DNA of 22,909 nucleotides from positions 1-22,909 of the forward strand of contig JAHJAQ010000041.1 of NCBI GenBank assembly GCA_018813975.1, read 5' to 3'. The position numbers were made by a program, and so were the translations under genes. Positions 22,301-22,909 of this stretch are shown here, in pieces (the first letter of the stretch is position 1; each line of letters opens with the position of its first letter). The DNA is from Microcaldota archaeon (lineage in GTDB: Archaea; Iainarchaeota; Iainarchaeia; Iainarchaeales; JAGVWC01). A model generated the notes under the pieces. The model worked only from the letters and a program-made list of their open reading frames with translations. It was not told the DNA's origin and searched no databases.

Positions 22301-22909
22301 TGATCCTTTCTTGTGGAGCTTTCACTTGAATGACGCAACCGGTCCGAGTATAGAACCGGAAAATTCAATGGCATTATCCGAGAACACGGAATATAGTATT
22401 TATTATGCCTTGTGGAATACCACAACCCAAGATTTTATGAATGCAGAATTACAAATTACCACGCCAGACCCAATTATGAGTATTACTGACCCCCTTGCTT
22501 TTACAGGCCAAACATTGCCCGGTCAAAGCCGGTTTGATTGGGGAATGAACAATCCATTCGATTTTTCCACGAACACCACTACTTTGGGAACCGTGGGACA
22601 TTTGAATTATTCATTGTCGGTTCCAAGCGTTTCAGATTCTTCTACACAAAAAAGCCTGGTGTTTTTAGTGGAACCCCAAAACAGTTTGGTATTAGAATTT
22701 ATTCCATTGGGTGGAGAACCCGTGGAAGAATTTATGACTACTGTAAAAGCCATGAATGGTGAAGGTCAATTAGTGCCTATTGAAGGGGCCTTGGTGCGCG
22801 TAGCAACCAATTATGATGGGGATGATTGGCAAGACCCTACGGTAAACCTAGACTGGGATTTTGACTGTACTACCAATGATTTGGGATTGTGTTTGTTTGA
22901 AGGTATTAC
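19395..22909 (+). CDS. Large membrane-anchored surface protein with Ig-like and cysteine-rich regions (3' end beyond window)
   Basis: This frame is open for 1,171 codons from the ATG at 19395 (or the adjoining GTG at 19392) to the right edge with no stop. A short cytoplasmic start (1-41) precedes one membrane helix (about 42-63), so the rest is expected outside the cell. Residues about 70-625 hold roughly six diverged beta-sandwich units like carboxypeptidase-regulatory/Ig-type repeats, marked by phrases such as IKVVDADNQALENVTISL, IEVTVEDSNNTGVPNVNI, and TTDAQGKVRIEDL. Residues 629-785 contain 28 cysteines in 157 residues, many as SC-x4-DC pairs, followed by further beta-rich sequence with scattered Cys pairs (LCNPTC). 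Many N-x-S/T sites are available for glycosylation. It may act in adhesion or as cell-envelope material; the function is unknown. Confidence 0.85.
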   Translation, partial: MILGLKSLYYGIEDKYYRLLDKIQDHIPIYKVVDPIDKVFPSFILFTIIIVLIITGIAFFLLNIEPTEYNAYIKVVDADNQALENVTISLTMGEETLELVTNDRGAATIALNQQQASATVSINADGFVQVSDYAVELAADHTVKIQLEIDIAEFETTFVVRIEDSVENTLIDDITIVVSFVCQHTPDAPGQKFVSSGQFVVNKDASCGTLYADFVPQGAYEEKRNVAILTSPQTVELDSLDSEPELGHIEVTVEDSNNTGVPNVNIQYWSGISSGNPIAGGTTDAQGKVRIEDLLVGFYGVSAFAPDGRSAEQTNIEVQQDQTQYVTLSLPDLLNGKKIFLKLVDANSLQPLQGISIRLYNNTSKVGNTATTTSQGTFERMVDDTTSSNFSAVFTHASYLLKFEDLVPMDANENQPTQIELDKALRDETDVPLNYGIAVVKTMNEKQEPVANVDVEFFRNDYANPLYITVTGTDANVDIHNLYPTAPGKSYFAKAYSSEHDSNGISDSRTLAVGESKTFPVILYTGRGTFEITVVDFENPIDKISGADITAFEWDPVTETKEILDQGQTDAIGVWESIPIKTNKTVRFEVGAPGWKRYSSSPFVFSYRDQVIEETFKLSRLMTFPGDSCSSDTDCSFPQSCNAEGVCELECTDSSDCVSLGGYYCGPDNTCELAPENYCDDSIPCSVSCNQCESNQCVEPIGESCSSGADCCGVACDLIAEPWVCYNPNGDSCTTDLDCGDDDFICTSCGSDEFGQPIKCCRKECTYPNHTECPIGMVCDVSGICTEPTPVNSIQLVFEEIRGADAQDPIHPPILEQGKTYSAIFRLQLSMEENWQDIEMHYRMGPDTDPSGTDQNVFILNIDSIVGAEVSNFYPVFSSETDLSEVYDSPNPVEGSSKTARQVNMKYEGLETQSDHTIVVTFKIKNIVPLGTPVPLHFQARGYHNGYLFNTESHTQVLAIGSPLCNPTCDPFLWSFHLNDATGPSIEPENSMALSENTEYSIYYALWNTTTQDFMNAELQITTPDPIMSITDPLAFTGQTLPGQSRFDWGMNNPFDFSTNTTTLGTVGHLNYSLSVPSVSDSSTQKSLVFLVEPQNSLVLEFIPLGGEPVEEFMTTVKAMNGEGQLVPIEGALVRVATNYDGDDWQDPTVNLDWDFDCTTNDLGLCLFEGI

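Overview
The window looks like archaeal chromosome, probably from a DPANN-type lineage (Diapherotrites/Iainarchaeota-like is my best guess; no marker gene here settles it). Archaeal hallmarks are TATA-box-like elements about 25-35 bases before several start codons (some consistent with leaderless mRNAs), a lipoate-protein ligase split into separate LplA and LplB proteins, a BpsA-type branched polyamine synthase, and a very long membrane-anchored Ig-like/cysteine-rich surface protein. Many genes start with GTG or TTG. No rRNA, tRNA, CRISPR array or insertion sequence was seen.

Layout. 1-702 (-): 3'-truncated LAGLIDADG homing endonuclease. 791-2289 (-): speD and bpsA, a polyamine unit. 2372-3379 (+): squalene/phytoene synthase. 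3401-4324 (-): an unknown basic helical protein and a DUF1003 membrane protein. 4427-8468 (+): a tightly coupled operon of an MscS-like channel fused to a C39-like peptidase, a degenerate ATP-grasp protein, an intact RimK-like ATP-grasp ligase, an N-formylglutamate amidohydrolase-like protein and a 40-residue micro-ORF. 8479-9531 (-): a third ATP-grasp gene, convergent with that operon. 9588-10784 (-): ribBA. 10887-11705 (-): secreted SIMPL-domain protein. 11861-12742 (+): lipA. 12874-17629 (+): complete pyruvate (2-oxoacid) dehydrogenase operon E1alpha-E1beta-E2-E3. 17645-18133 (-): nucleotidyltransferase-like gene. 18152-19296 (-): lplA and lplB. 19395-22909 (+): surface protein, cut by the window end.

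Two modules stand out. The first is a self-contained lipoyl-dependent 2-oxoacid dehydrogenase locus: the complex itself, lipoyl synthase upstream and the bipartite lipoate ligase downstream. The second, and the best candidate for an undescribed system, is the 4427-8468 operon (perhaps with the facing ATP-grasp gene). It combines a membrane channel-peptidase, amide-bond-forming ATP-grasp proteins, an amidohydrolase and a tiny ORF. Three of its four junctions are 4-base ATGA overlaps. I infer a pathway that makes, trims or exports a modified peptide or amino-acid conjugate; nothing in the sequence proves the product.
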